This document shows positions 1 to 10,577 of a DNA stretch of 24,971 nucleotides, in pieces. A program made the position numbers and the translations under genes. How positions within the stretch are numbered: the stretch's first letter is position 1; each line of letters opens with the position of its first letter. The notes under the pieces were generated by a model. The model had not been told where the DNA came from. It worked only from the letters and a program-made list of their open reading frames with translations, and made no database searches. The stretch spans positions 1 to 24,971 of the forward strand of contig JAHBMJ010001851.1 of assembly GCA_018398765.1 (NCBI GenBank), written 5' to 3'. This DNA is from Chromera velia. Its lineage: Eukaryota; Sar; Chromeraceae.

Positions 1-1647
1 AACGTCGGTGCGACGATCTTTGAAGTTCTTCACCCTCTTCTCTAACTCCCCCCACTTCTCAGGATTCACCGCCTTTGCTGCATTTCCCTTCGTCCCGCTG
101 TTCGCCTCAACCCACACTTCAACAGCACGTTGTTCAGCCTGCGTAAAGAAAGAAAAGAAAACGGGAGAGAAGGACCAACAGTGTTAAATCCATTATGCAT
201 GTCAAATAAAAACTTGAGGACACCAGACTTTAGAGGGCTCTTAGGCTGAGAGGGGTGATTTCGATTTATAAAGAGGAAGAGAAAGGGGCGGAAAGGGAAG
301 GGAGGGGGGGGCAGTATAAAAAGAAAGAGGGGGAACATGGGTGAGATCTTGATCAGATTTGACTGACCTCATGAAGAGGCTGGAGTTCTGTGATACGCTT
401 CACAATCTCTGCTCTCTCCTCGTTTGACAGAGTTCCATCCTCTTCCCTCCATGCGAGTTTCATATTGAGAACATGCAGCTCCTTTTCATGTGTGTACACC
501 TGCAAACATAAAAAGAAACAAACGAACAAACACACGTCGAAATGAATAACTTTCAAAAAGAAGGCTTGAGCCAAAACCTCAAACCTTCCCTCCGTCCCTT
601 CCTCCTTCCCTCTCTGCTCTTTCCCTTCATCCCTCCCTCTCTCTCTTCCTCCCTCCCCCTCGCTGTGTCTCTTTCATTCTGAGTCAGACCAACCCCTCGT
701 TTGCAGATGTCTTCGACAGTCTGTATCTTCTTCAGCCATGGCTTCTTCAGACCCATGGGGGACTTTGCGAAGGTTATGTTCTTGTTCTTGTCGTAACAAG
801 AATGACACTGGGTCCAACGGAACTGTGCGCCTGCCTGAAGGCCGGCTGCTTCCAACCGGTTATCTCCAATCCTGGAGGAAGAGAGCAACTGGCACGTCCT
901 CGTCGACCGCTCATTTGCACACCTTGCCGTATGAAGAGACGTGAGCCCCTTTAAGACACCCATGGTAGAAACCTTTCCTTCAAACTGAGAAAGCTCTCCG
1001 TCTTTAGAATACTTCAATGCCAGCATGAAATACACTGCTTGTTCTTCAATTATGAAGAATGATGGGTTGTTAGAGCTGGAAAGGTACTGGATTCCCAAAC
1101 AGGGGGGGGGGCCGGACAATTGGGAGGGGGCGAATTTTGCAGAACTCGCTGCTGCTGAGGCTGAAGCTGGGGCTGAAGCTGAGGCTGCGGTTGAGTCAGG
1201 CTGCTCTGATCGGGACTTCTTTTTTACGCTCACTGGCGCACCCCAGGCTTGAGACAGAGTTTTCTGCTTCTTCCCAGACTTCTTTGCTGCAAGACCGGCT
1301 TTGTGCTTGTCGGTGCTACAGTGTCCATGGATTGTGACGATCGTCTGAGTTTCTGAGTCATCCATCACTTCATCCCCATCATCTCTCTCTTCCACTCCTC
1401 CCATCTCTGCATCGTCCTTTCCCTCTTCTTTACCTTCTCCCCCCTCGCCGTCTCCTTTCGGTTTCTGAATGACTGTCTCCTTCGTGTGATAGAATTCATG
1501 GAGGTGGAAGGCGTTCTTCAGTTTGATCTTGATGTGGCATACATCGCAGTCAACAGACTGCCCGTCCGCCGCAGGTGTGCCGTTCTGCTCTGTAAGAGTC
1601 TGCTGGTCTGCTTCAGTCCAGGCAGACTTTGCCTTGCGAGAGGCCAT
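1..1647 (-). CDS. C2H2-like zinc-finger protein, 5' part, truncated at left edge
   Basis: Three exons join in phase 0: 1647-694, 499-368 and 138-1, giving 408 codons and continuing past the window edge. The first in-frame ATG at 1647 opens with MASRKAKSAW. A Cys2His2-like cluster (CDVC near residues 34-37, histidines near 48-54) is followed by a long acidic stretch and then a His/Cys segment (HGHCSTDKHKAG) next to a basic patch, an arrangement reminiscent of BED/C2H2 fingers in transposase-derived proteins. A low-complexity Ala/Ser run follows. Donors are GTTGGT (after 694) and GTCAGT (after 368); acceptors are TTTGCAG and ACGCAG. The later exons encode charged, probably helical sequence. I do not recognise the family; a nuclear, DNA-binding role is inference from the finger alone. 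Confidence 0.6.
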
Positions 1648-1874
1648 CTTCAAATAAAACGGCCAAAGAGAGTTAAGGCTGACGATAGGCTGACGAAATG
1701 AAATAAAGAGTTCAATGCAAACACCTGAAACTGACACACTGTGTGATCATCGTATGAACAAATCGCGAGAACAATGAATTGTGCTGTTCATGGACATTGG
1801 TCTGATATCAACTGCATTGCTGTGCGAGACCATGTGATTCATTGATTAACAACAGAAGGTTTTGAGGTTCCTTA

Positions 1875-1921
1875 CCGTCTCCATGCCGTCTCCAAGAGTG
1901 TCGGAGACGGCATGGAGACGG
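1875..1921. repeat. Perfect 19-bp inverted repeat (hairpin), 9-nt loop
   Basis: The left arm CCGTCTCCATGCCGTCTCC (1875-1893) is the exact reverse complement of 1903-1921, with loop AAGAGTGTC. Each arm itself contains the octamer CCGTCTCC twice. It lies 228 bp upstream of the minus-strand gene and 379 bp upstream of the plus-strand gene. A terminator is unlikely because it sits between divergent starts; a cruciform, a regulatory RNA hairpin or a small inverted duplication are possible. Confidence 0.8.
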
Positions 1922-2078
1922 CTGGGGGGGGTCTCGGCTGCGTGAAGCCGTCCCGCCGCCGTCCGAATCGGACCCAGGGGGAGGTTCCCAGGATTGTATG
2001 CCACCCCGCCGCCGGCAACCCTCATATACCCCCCCCGTGTGGACGCCCGGGGTGATTGCTCGTCCTCGTGGGATCCCC

Positions 2079-2107
2079 ATGCATGCATCAGCAGCGGTAT
2101 ATATATA
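2079..2107 (+). promoter_or_regulatory. TGCATGCA palindrome and TATA-like box upstream of the secreted-protein gene
   Basis: ATGCATGCAT at 2079-2088 is followed ten bases later by TATATATATA at 2098-2107, about 200 bp before the ATG at 2300. TGCATGCA is a known target word of ApiAP2 factors in Apicomplexa; using that here assumes an alveolate host. The same order of GCATGC words and TATA run precedes the transposon gene at 16783. Confidence 0.4.
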
Positions 2108-2299
2108 CGTTCTTTTGTGTTCACGCACCTATACAACGTCTTGCCTTTCTACCAGGCTCACGAAAGGTGAAAGGCACGGTTGAGCAGTCCAACAGGCAAA
2201 TTGCTGCTGCAACAAATGCATATCGATCGGCCCCAAGAAAACTGAAGAAAGAGCATACATACATACATCGTCACACAGCGAAGCCACGAGCAAGCAAAA

Positions 2300-3705
2300 A
2301 TGGCAGCGCTGCAGCTGCTATTGCTGGCCCATTTGAGTGTCCTTGCGCTGCTTCAGCTTCGTCTGACAGCAGCAAGTACAGTGCCACAGGGACAGATTGT
2401 TTACGAAGATGCCGGGCTGACACAATTCGTTCAACCAGGTGCGGGATTTGGACTGGCACCAGCACAAGAAGCTCCGCCTGTAGAGTTTCAACAGCGTCCT
2501 TTTCAGGAACTGCAGCAAGCTTCTGCAGGCGGCGTCCCTGTGTCCACAGAACAGCAGTCTGAGCAAGTAGCACAGGAAGTGGTTCCTTCCTCAGCGAACC
2601 TCTTCACACAGCAAGAACAGCGAGCGCCTTTGCTGAACGTACCTACAACGCAAGGAGAAGATGAACAACAGCAAGTGGAAGGACAACAGCAGCAGATGTT
2701 GCAACGGAAGGAAGGAGACCAACAGAAGGGAGTCATTCACATCTCTGCCCCACCAGGACACAACATTCACATTGTCCACTCTCCCCCAGTAGCCTCGGTT
2801 CCGATTGCCCAAATTATTCCCGTATCTCCACAAGACTCCTCAGTCCAGACACACCTGATCACGGTCTCCCCTCCCTCCACGGACCCCTTCAGACACACAG
2901 ACGTCCAGAGAGCCAGATGGACCCTCACTCGGAGGAAACCCCCACAGGAGCCCAGAGTCCCCAGGGCACACGCCAAACCGGATCCTCCCTCCACATTTGT
3001 GTCAGTCAGTCAGTCAGATCGCAGACCGATCTAACAAAGCAATTCCAGAGGCATGCAAACCAACAGCACATGGTCTATCTGGCTTTGTGTGTGCTTAGAC
3101 CTGGAGTCAGTAGGCTCTCCGGGCAGCTCCTCGTGGAACTGACACGCCACGTCAAAATGCATGTGTATCTGTCTGTCTGTCGCTCTCCCCCTCAATTCGT
3201 CGGTCTGTCCGCTTTTTGCTTCTTTCACCTTCAACCTATAACGAGTATTCCAGCCCGCTCGCCAAGCAACCAGCAAACCATTGAGCGATGAGTCGGTGAG
3301 CAAATGTGTTCTTCTGTCTTCGTGCGCAGCTACCCTTTCCTTTCAGCCGCGTGAGTAGCCTATTCTTTCATTGAGTGAATTTTCTTTTCTTCCGACTTCC
3401 CCCTTTCTCTGTAGTCCCTGCAACCTCGAGGAGTGTGAGAGACGTCTAAAAGTCCTGAGGGACCCCGAGACAGGGGAGGTGACGCTCGTCAAAAGCGGAG
3501 GTAGGTCTGTGCATGCATTCGTAGAAGGTTGGGGGGATCTGTCTATCCTTCAGTGGAAAGAAAGGTGTGGGGCCGGCAGGACCCGTTTGGCCTCTTTTTT
3601 TGTCGTGCTTCGCTTTTCTTCCCTTTTTCCCTCTTTCCCTCTCCCCCCCCCCCTTCTCTTTCTCTGTGTGTCTGTGTGCGTGTGTACCTGTGTGTGTGCG
3701 TGTGT

Positions 3706-3746
<41 letters not shown>

Positions 3747-3769
3747 TGTGTGCGAGTGAGTCAGTGAGT

Positions 3770-3819
<50 letters not shown>

Positions 3820-3839
3820 TTGTGTGTGTGTGATTGTGT

Positions 3840-3875
<36 letters not shown>

Positions 3876-4485
3876 CCGTTCGTACGTTTTGCTTACGATG
3901 GCAGGATGGAGAAAACGTGGAGCCGGAGCGACAGAACCAGCCAGGAGTGTGTCTCTGCATTTTGCAATTTTGCCCCGTCACTCTCCTTTCTCTCTCTGTG
4001 TGTGCCTGTCTGTATGCATTTATTTTCGACTCCACTTCCCCCCCCCCAATGCAGAGGACCGTCTCCGCCCGATGAGGAGACAGACGGACGAAGACGGGGA
4101 TCAGCCGCCACTGACAGAGGACCCCCCAACGGACGAGGCGGGAAAGGGAGATCTGCTGAGTCCCATCAGAGAACCCTCTCGTCTGAATTTCTCACAAAGT
4201 CCCCCGAAACCTGAAGGAGAGGGAGAGGGAGAGGGCAGACTCCAAGAGGCGACAGTGACAACTGAGGAAGGAAGAGCCAGAGAGGCGGCGAATGAAAGAG
4301 ACGATCCATCGACAACAACCGCACAGAGTGACAGAAGCAGCAGGAAGAGGATGAAGTTAAACCCCCACCACCGGAATGGAGGAGTCAAGAGACCGAGCAG
4401 AATTCAAAAGGCCCTCCATCTGGCGGCACTCGAGCACTCGACCCGCTCCCATTTCACTGCTCCCGATGAAGTGCGCACAGAGTAG
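2300..4485 (+). CDS. Putative secreted Gln-rich protein, unrecognised family
   Basis: The best exon model is 2300-3000, 3330-3350, 3415-3500 and 4055-4485: 1239 nt, 412 residues, ending on TAG. Phases agree throughout (2, 2, 1). The N-terminus MAALQLLLLAHLSVLALLQL and the following LTAAS look like a cleavable signal peptide, so secretion or endomembrane entry is likely. Residues of about 60-160 are rich in Gln, including QQQVEGQQQQ. A His/Pro-rich segment follows (GHNIHIVHSPP). The second half has a Cys-containing charged exon (CNLEECERRLKVLRD) and a basic, disordered tail. The 21-nt micro-exon 3330-3350 is optional, because skipping it also keeps the frame. The intron before the last exon is filled with GT and GA microsatellites. 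No catalytic motif is visible. Confidence 0.6.
3660..3874. repeat. Compound (GT)n/(GA)n microsatellite in an intron
   Basis: Alternating GT tracts with interruptions run from about 3660 to 3778, continue as GT to about 3795, switch to GA at 3796-3819, and return to GT until 3874. It lies inside the intron 3501-4054 of the secreted-protein gene. Long open frames of Cys/Val or His/Thr across it are repeat artefacts. Confidence 0.9.
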
Positions 4486-5969
4486 GCCGAGCTGGATAAA
4501 TGAGTGAAACGTGCGCACAGAAATTGCGAACAAAACACTGCAGGATCGAGGGCAAAAAAAGACATTGGACAAGAGAGGGTGTTGCTTGCAGCCTTGTGTT
4601 CATCCCACTGTTTCTTGAAAAGAAGACGACCTAGAAGAGGGGAAAAGGTTGGGCGAGAGGGGTGAGAGCCTTGAAGTCTCCTAGCTCCTTTCTGTAACGA
4701 CCGAAAGCAGACAAGGCGAGAAAACCTTGAACAACGAGAATTACCAACTGATAAGACCAGAGACGGAGAGGGAAACCGAAGGTGCGAAGACACGTTTAAG
4801 GCGCCACATGAAAATGTCAACAAGAATAACACACAATGATTTCATTATCGCAACTACTCGAACATAGAAAAGGAATGGAAACCATAGCAGATTTGACCAA
4901 AGAATCCAACTTGATGTTTTAAAAAGGGAAGAGAAGAAAAAAAAGCTGAAAAAGTGATGTCTGAGCGTATGAAACAAAGTCTTACAAGCTTACAAAATCA
5001 AAAAGTAAGACCGATCAACGATTTGTGATGACGAACGAACAAGAACTACTACTATAATATAGAACAATCTGTAGACCCAAATGCAAAAAGTCTAAAATTC
5101 AGAGAAGTAGATTCCTCTAAAAATTCTCTCTGGGTACTTCTGGGAATTAGACTGGGTTTTCCTAAATAATTAATTAAATTTTATTCAAAACCTAGCCAAA
5201 AACTTTAAAATTTAATTAAATTTTAAACTGGGTTTGACCTAGAGTTTAACTGATACTCTAGCTAACACTAGAACTAATACTTGCAATCAATCAATTCTCT
5301 CTTTAAAAGAATATTATGAATCTCTAGTATTCTCTACAGCTATAAATCTATAAATTTTTGTGGGAGTTAACGTAAAACCGTATCCAAATTTTAGCTAGCA
5401 TTAATTTGTGAGTAGTTTTATTCCTATTCAAGTTGTAATTTTTCTTTTTGTTCTTATGCATACCAATGATGCCATACAGTACTTTTTTTCGTTTTTGAAT
5501 AGGAAAGTGTACACAATCACGAAAAGGGGGAAGGCCCGGAAGGAAGACAAAAGTATGTTGAGTACCTGTAAGTTAGTAGACTGTAACATTCAAAATTATA
5601 AAGCTAGTCAAATTCATTGTTAATTTTTTTCTACACTAACAAGTGACTAAGATTTTTACCTGAATCCATCCTTTGATGATTCATCTACTAACATCTAGTG
5701 ATTCGTCACTCTGTAAAACAGTGTTCATGCAAGTTGTTCTTGTGCTAAAGTTTATTGAGATAGTTTTTTCTAGAATTTTTTTTTCTGAGTCATAGGCTCA
5801 TAGCAAAACTTGTTGAAATGAATTGAAATGGTTTTGTTTTCATAGTAAAATTTGGTTTAAGGACAACATCTAATTAGTTCTGTCTTTAATTTTTGAAGTT
5901 TTTTCAAAGCGCTATCCTTCTTGCGTTATCCCTGTTCTTACCATGCCAGTGTGGTCACAGTGGACCAGG
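4486..5969. other. Convergent intergenic spacer, AT-rich from about 4970
   Basis: This lies between the 3' ends of the secreted-protein and ankyrin genes. The first 480 bases are mixed; about 4970-5900 is strongly AT-rich, with TTAATTAA-type words near 5165-5225. The 71-codon frame at 5408 lacks coding character. I found no terminal repeats with a matching target duplication. It may be an old transposon remnant or natural AT-rich spacer. Confidence 0.5.
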
Positions 5970-7370
5970 TCACTGTGAAGGAGCCAAATTGAGACCCCGG
6001 AGATATGCAAGCAGGGGCGAATCTGCAGGCTGCCTCGCTTCTGCAATCTGCAGCGCCGTCCGTCCTTGCTGGTTTACAGCATTTACGTCAATCCCCTTAG
6101 AAACCAACAGCTTTGCAACACGGAGCTTCTTTTTGTACAAGCTGCGCTCCCTCTCTTCTGATTCTTGCCCTTTTCGCTCTGCCACACAATGCAGCGCAGT
6201 ATTGCCCCCGTTTGTAGTCGCATGGACATCAGCACCGTTATTCAACCACACTTTCATCACACTCAATGAACCGTGCAATGACGCAACATGCAATGTGGTA
6301 GCCCCCCTTTTATCCCTTGCATCGACATCTGTCCCACGCGAAATTAAAAGCTTTGCAATGTCCGCGTGATCCCTCGGGACGTGATCAAAAAGAGTGGCTG
6401 TGAAAAAGAGAGGGCTCCGTTGCTTCTCATCTTTCCCGTTCACTTTCGCACCGTGGTGGAGAAGCAGCTGCACCACCTCTTTGTGGCCATTGCCGACTGC
6501 ATTGAAAATGGGAGTCCTTTTACCAAACGAATCGTCACTCTTTGCATGAACGTTCACACCTCGCCGCAGCAAAAATCTGACAAGATCTGTCAGACCCGCC
6601 TGAGCAGCATAATGCAGAGGTGTGCCTCCTATGTCCGTTGCTGCCTCCAATTCTGCACCACTTTCCACCAGAAACTGAGCTATCTCTGGTTTGCCTTCCC
6701 GACAGGCGATGTGGAGAGCCCTCTTCCCTCCCTCCCTTCCTCCGTCTTCACGACGGACTTCAAGTCCGGCTCCCGCCCCCACCAACATCTTTACTGCCTC
6801 CAAACTCCCAAAATCAACAGCTCTCATCAACGCGGTTTCCTGAAGTGTCTGCTGTCCCCCCCCCCCAGCCCCCCCAACAGCTCCGGCTTGTGGAACCTCA
6901 ACGACAGAATCCACTTCCGCCCCGACCGTCAGCAGAAGCTCAAGGTCGTCTCTCTTCTCCTTTTTTCCCGTCTCCATGAACGCGTTGAGTGCCTCTCGCA
7001 GCACTTCAGCCGTCACTACCTGGAAGGATCGGATCTCCTCACCGATATCCCGGGTGAAGAGGGGACCTAAGTCTATTCTGTAGTACAGACTCATGAGTCT
7101 GTTCAATTCTACTCTCACACCCTTCCTCACATTTTCAACCATCCTTGTGAGTCGACCGAGGGAGGCCGCTTCTGCCGGAAGCAGAGCAGAAGACGAGATG
7201 TCTGGCACGGGCTCAGAGGAGGGGGGCTCTCCTGTGGGGTGGTCAGGAAATTTGACGCTACCCAGCAGAGCGTCCATACTCTGCACCATCCCGACTACCT
7301 CCAGGAGGCCGTCAGCGATTCCCCTCAGCCCTTCACGGACAGGGACGAGAGTGGCTGCTGTCCGCTGCAT
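5970..7370 (-). CDS. Ankyrin-repeat protein, intronless
   Basis: This is a single open frame of 466 residues, starting at the first in-frame ATG (7370, MQRTAATLV) and ending on TGA; an upstream TTG at 7403 is not a credible eukaryotic start. The N-terminal 120 or so residues are helical and unrecognised. One degenerate ankyrin unit (about 125-155) and then about eight 33-residue-type repeats fill the rest, with typical signatures: ETALMRAV, ALHIACREGKPEIAQFLVESG, TPLHYAAQAG, TPIFNAVGNGHKEVVQLLLHHG, TTLHVASLHG and TALQIAEA. Two repeats have longer insertions (FDHVPRDHAD, GQESEERERSLYKKK). Ankyrin repeats bind proteins; no catalytic domain or membrane segment is seen, so a cytosolic or nuclear scaffold role is inference. 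Confidence 0.85.
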   Translation of the reverse strand: MQRTAATLVPVREGLRGIADGLLEVVGMVQSMDALLGSVKFPDHPTGEPPSSEPVPDISSSALLPAEAASLGRLTRMVENVRKGVRVELNRLMSLYYRIDLGPLFTRDIGEEIRSFQVVTAEVLREALNAFMETGKKEKRDDLELLLTVGAEVDSVVEVPQAGAVGGAGGGGQQTLQETALMRAVDFGSLEAVKMLVGAGAGLEVRREDGGREGGKRALHIACREGKPEIAQFLVESGAELEAATDIGGTPLHYAAQAGLTDLVRFLLRRGVNVHAKSDDSFGKRTPIFNAVGNGHKEVVQLLLHHGAKVNGKDEKQRSPLFFTATLFDHVPRDHADIAKLLISRGTDVDARDKRGATTLHVASLHGSLSVMKVWLNNGADVHATTNGGNTALHCVAERKGQESEERERSLYKKKLRVAKLLVSKGIDVNAVNQQGRTALQIAEARQPADSPLLAYLRGLNLAPSQ

Positions 7371-7965
7371 ACTGGAAAATTGTCGAAAGAGAGTTTTCTT
7401 CAACGGATGTATTGAGAGACGGGAGGGACGTGAAGAAATGACTCAGAGACTGCTTTTCACACTGTGATTGATATCAATAGAGAAGTCTCAGTGAGCCTGG
7501 GTGAGGATGCTTGAAGACGATTCGACGGATGAAATTCGAAGACGCAAGCCGGAGACGCAGATCGACATAGATCGACTATCGCAGACATTCGCAGACTCCA
7601 TCAGACTACCTGTCAGAGATTACGTACCTGAGATGTACCTGCTTTCTTTGTTTTCGATCATTTTTTTCGGCGTCTCCCGGCCCGATCGGCCGTCTCGCCG
7701 AACGCCGGGACGTCTCCGAGTCTCACCGACCATGCATGCCTAAAGTTCCAATGTCCGACGGTACGTCAATTCGTATAACAGGTCCCAGACTCCCAGTGTT
7801 GGAGACAGCGTTAATCTTGCACTCTGCCGAGAAAATGCCAAGACGAGCAGAAAGACGCAGAAACCTTGGAAGGCAGAACAAGGGAGGAGTCTGTGGATGC
7901 AGAAATATCGGTATGCAGAAAGATTTTCTTGTTAGATCGGTACCGTCTCCTTGACCCGTCTCCTG
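7371..7965. promoter_or_regulatory. Divergent upstream region between the ankyrin and GSCFA genes
   Basis: These 595 bases hold no convincing TATA box. They are rich in CGTCTC/GAGACG words (about 7551, 7680, 7702, 7720, 7943, 7956) and contain CATGCATGCC near 7730. A 7-bp inverted repeat, TCCCGGC/GCCGGGA, brackets 7674-7710. Short plus-strand frames at 7507-7630 and 7740-7910 end next to GTACCT- and GTATGC-like donors, so 5' untranslated exons of the GSCFA gene are possible but unproven. Confidence 0.35.
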
Positions 7966-10546
7966 ATGTTCGGGGGATTCTTGTTCGGCTTGTTTCTTCT
8001 CTTACCTGAGCCTGTGCGGAGAACGCCAGGCGGGCGTGTGAGAAAGTCTGGGGGACTTAGTAGGGGTGGCAGGGAGGAAGCTCAATCACTCGCAGGTGGG
8101 AGGTTGAAGAAAAGAGAGACTCTCGGGGTTGTTGCCGTCTCCCCGTCTCCCGTCTTCTCAGCGTCTTTCCCCCTCTCGTCTCTTTTCTCCTCACCCACTT
8201 CTCGTGGAGGCGATGAAGAAGGTCATCCGCCCTCTTCTTCTCGATTGAAGAAGCGACAGCAACAGAAGGTGAAAGATACCTCACCGATTCCAAAAGAAGA
8301 AAGACAGAGGGAGCTGTACAGACTCGAGGTTCCAATAGAAAGACGTCCCAGACAGATCTCCTTCTCGTCTCGCATCGTCTTGTTGGGTTCCTGTTTCTCT
8401 GAGAACGTCGGAAGACGTTTGAAAGAAGAGCTCCACTTCCCCAACGTCTCCATGAACGCTGCCGGAACTCTCTACCACCCTCTGAACATCTGTGCTGTTC
8501 TGGACGAAGCCATGAGGAGGAAAGAGACGGAGTCGGCAGACGCGGAGGACAGGCAGGAAACGGAGACGGCTTACAACCCTTCTACGGGGCTCTGGAGTTC
8601 CTGGGACTTCCACTCACGTTTCTCCTCACCCTCTAAGCCGTCTCTCCTCTCCAGCATACACAGAAGCCTCAACGCCCTCGGAGAGCTTATGTTTCCCTCT
8701 CCACCGTCAACCGAAGAGGCGCAGACGGAGGAGAGGGACTCTCCAAGGGATACAGGAGAAGGTCACAAAGACACTCTACATCTCTTTCTCACATTTGGCA
8801 GTGCATTCGGGTATTGGTTGACCTCTCCGCCAGACCCTCCACCACCCAGTTTGGAAGAGAAGAAAGACGAAATTTCTTCAGGAAACGCAGAGAAAAAAAA
8901 TGAAAAGCCAGAGATACTGAGTGAGGACAGCTTCACTGAAGTATCAGAAAAGCGGCTCTCATTTCCTGTAGCAAACTGTCACAAATTTCCCCAACGACTT
9001 TTCGAGAAACGTCTCTCAGATCCTGACGAGTTGGCAGGGAGACTGTTAGAGACGTTGCTGAGATTAAGTGAGAGGTGTCGGAAGGAAAAGCAATTTCTCC
9101 GGGTGTATCTGACAGTATCGCCAGTCAGACACTGGAAAGACGGTCCCGTGGAAAATAACCGAAGTGAGCTAGCTGTTTGTGTCGTAGTACGTGTGCACAG
9201 AGGAATTGGTTGCGGCGTGGGTGGCAACGGTTCAACATCCATGATGGTCTTCCTTCCACATCTTTGAAGTTCTTGGGCAAGCACATGTACGAAACCCAAA
9301 GCTTTTCCATTTCCAATCACGTTTTTTGGTCTCCCCATTTTTTTCCCTTCTCTCTATGACTGTCTGGCCTCCTTTCTCCCTTTCAAGAGCTTTCATGTTG
9401 GTCTGTGCGTCTATCTGTTTTAATGCTTCCAGCTCTCGTACCCTTCCACTGCGCGCTAAAAGGAGAAAAGACCACAGAGTGCGCGCCAAAGAAAAAAACA
9501 GAAAGAACAATGGAAAGAGAGGCTGTCAGGATTTTATCTGTCCGTCTGTGTGTCTGGCCTGTCCGTTTTGACATTGAGGCAAGACAAGGAAAGGAAGAAG
9601 ACAGAAAGAAAAAGTAGTCTGTCTTCCCGTTTCACTAACCAAAGAGAAAAAGAGAAAGGAGACGAGAAAGGAATCACACGACCCCCTCACCATCAATCCA
9701 AGCGATTGATCTTTCCTGAAAAGGAAGGACCTTCTCTGCCTTGACGTGGACCGGTCGTACCTGTGTATATACTCTTTCACAATCTTGTGAGCATTCTGTG
9801 TCTGTGTGATCGCAGGCAAAGCAACTCTTTTACTTCTCTGCGGCAAGGTTATCGAAATGCTTCAAGGCAAAAGACAGAAAGGCGCACAGAAACCAAATGA
9901 GGCTTTCTCCTCTGCTTCAGACGGTCTCAAAGGTCCCGAACAGAATCTGGAGGTGGTGTACTTCCCTTCTTACGAACTCGTGATGGATGAATTGAGGGAC
10001 TACAGGTAGGTTCCTGCGTTTGAGAGAGAGAGGGGGAGAATGGATGTGGAAGGGGTGGAATGGGTGAGTGCTCCTTCTCCTGGCTGTCTGCGGAAGTCTT
10101 TTTCTTCTCTTGCAAAGTTGTCCGCTTCTTTCGCTTAAACGGTCATTCTTTGCAGTCTGTTTTCTTCTCTGAATTCCTGCCGGGTTCCTCTCTTTAGATC
10201 AACCCCATTCATCCCTTTAGATCAACCCCATTCCTCTCTTTAGATCAACCCCATTCCTCTCTTTAGATGAACTCCATTCCTCTCTTTAGATCAACCCCAT
10301 TTCTCTCTGTAGAGCAACTCCATTCTTTCTCCATCCAGCTTCGTCCTCCCCTCCTCTTTCTTCTTTCTCTCTCTTTGCGCATTCCTCACGTATTGGTTCT
10401 ACTATGTCCCTTTCGCGTATGCCGTGTTGCTTGCCTTCCCGTGCCTGTTTCTTTGGTATGATTGTTCACTGATTTCGTCTCGTCAGTAGGATATCTTTCT
10501 GTGTGTCACTCTTACCTCCGTGGGTGCGTATATGAGCGAATGTATG

Positions 10547-10577
<31 letters not shown>

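Larger units (their letters stand above)
1648..2299. promoter_or_regulatory. Shared upstream region of two divergent genes
   Basis: These 652 bases separate the minus-strand start at 1647 from the plus-strand start at 2300. They hold a perfect hairpin (1875-1921), GC-rich DNA around 1920-2060 and a TATA-like run at 2098. I see no convincing coding exon; the open frames here are short and begin at non-ATG codons or lack splice partners. Confidence 0.45.

Noticed and set aside
1808-2183. Short frames on both strands over the hairpin and GC-rich promoter DNA
   Set aside because: They start at weak or non-ATG codons, overlap the hairpin and TATA run, and have no splice partners.
3371-4075. Long Cys/Val and His/Thr open frames over 3660-3874
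   Set aside because: They are translations of GT/GA microsatellites within an intron; only the flanking exons at 3415-3500 and 4055-4485 are coding.
5695-5712. Small hairpin AGTGA-TTCG-TCACT in the AT-rich spacer
   Set aside because: A 5-bp stem is expected by chance in this length, despite the stable-looking loop.
7371-7403. Upstream start of the ankyrin protein at 7403
   Set aside because: The codon is TTG; the first in-frame ATG is 7370.
7951-7965. Upstream start of the GSCFA protein at 7951
   Set aside because: The codon is TTG; the ATG at 7966 begins directly at the hydrophobic leader.
9164-9267. Exon 1 of the GSCFA gene continuing to a stop at 9267
   Set aside because: The family motif ENNRSKAT is restored exactly by splicing 9163 to 9816, and the read-through sequence has no family similarity.
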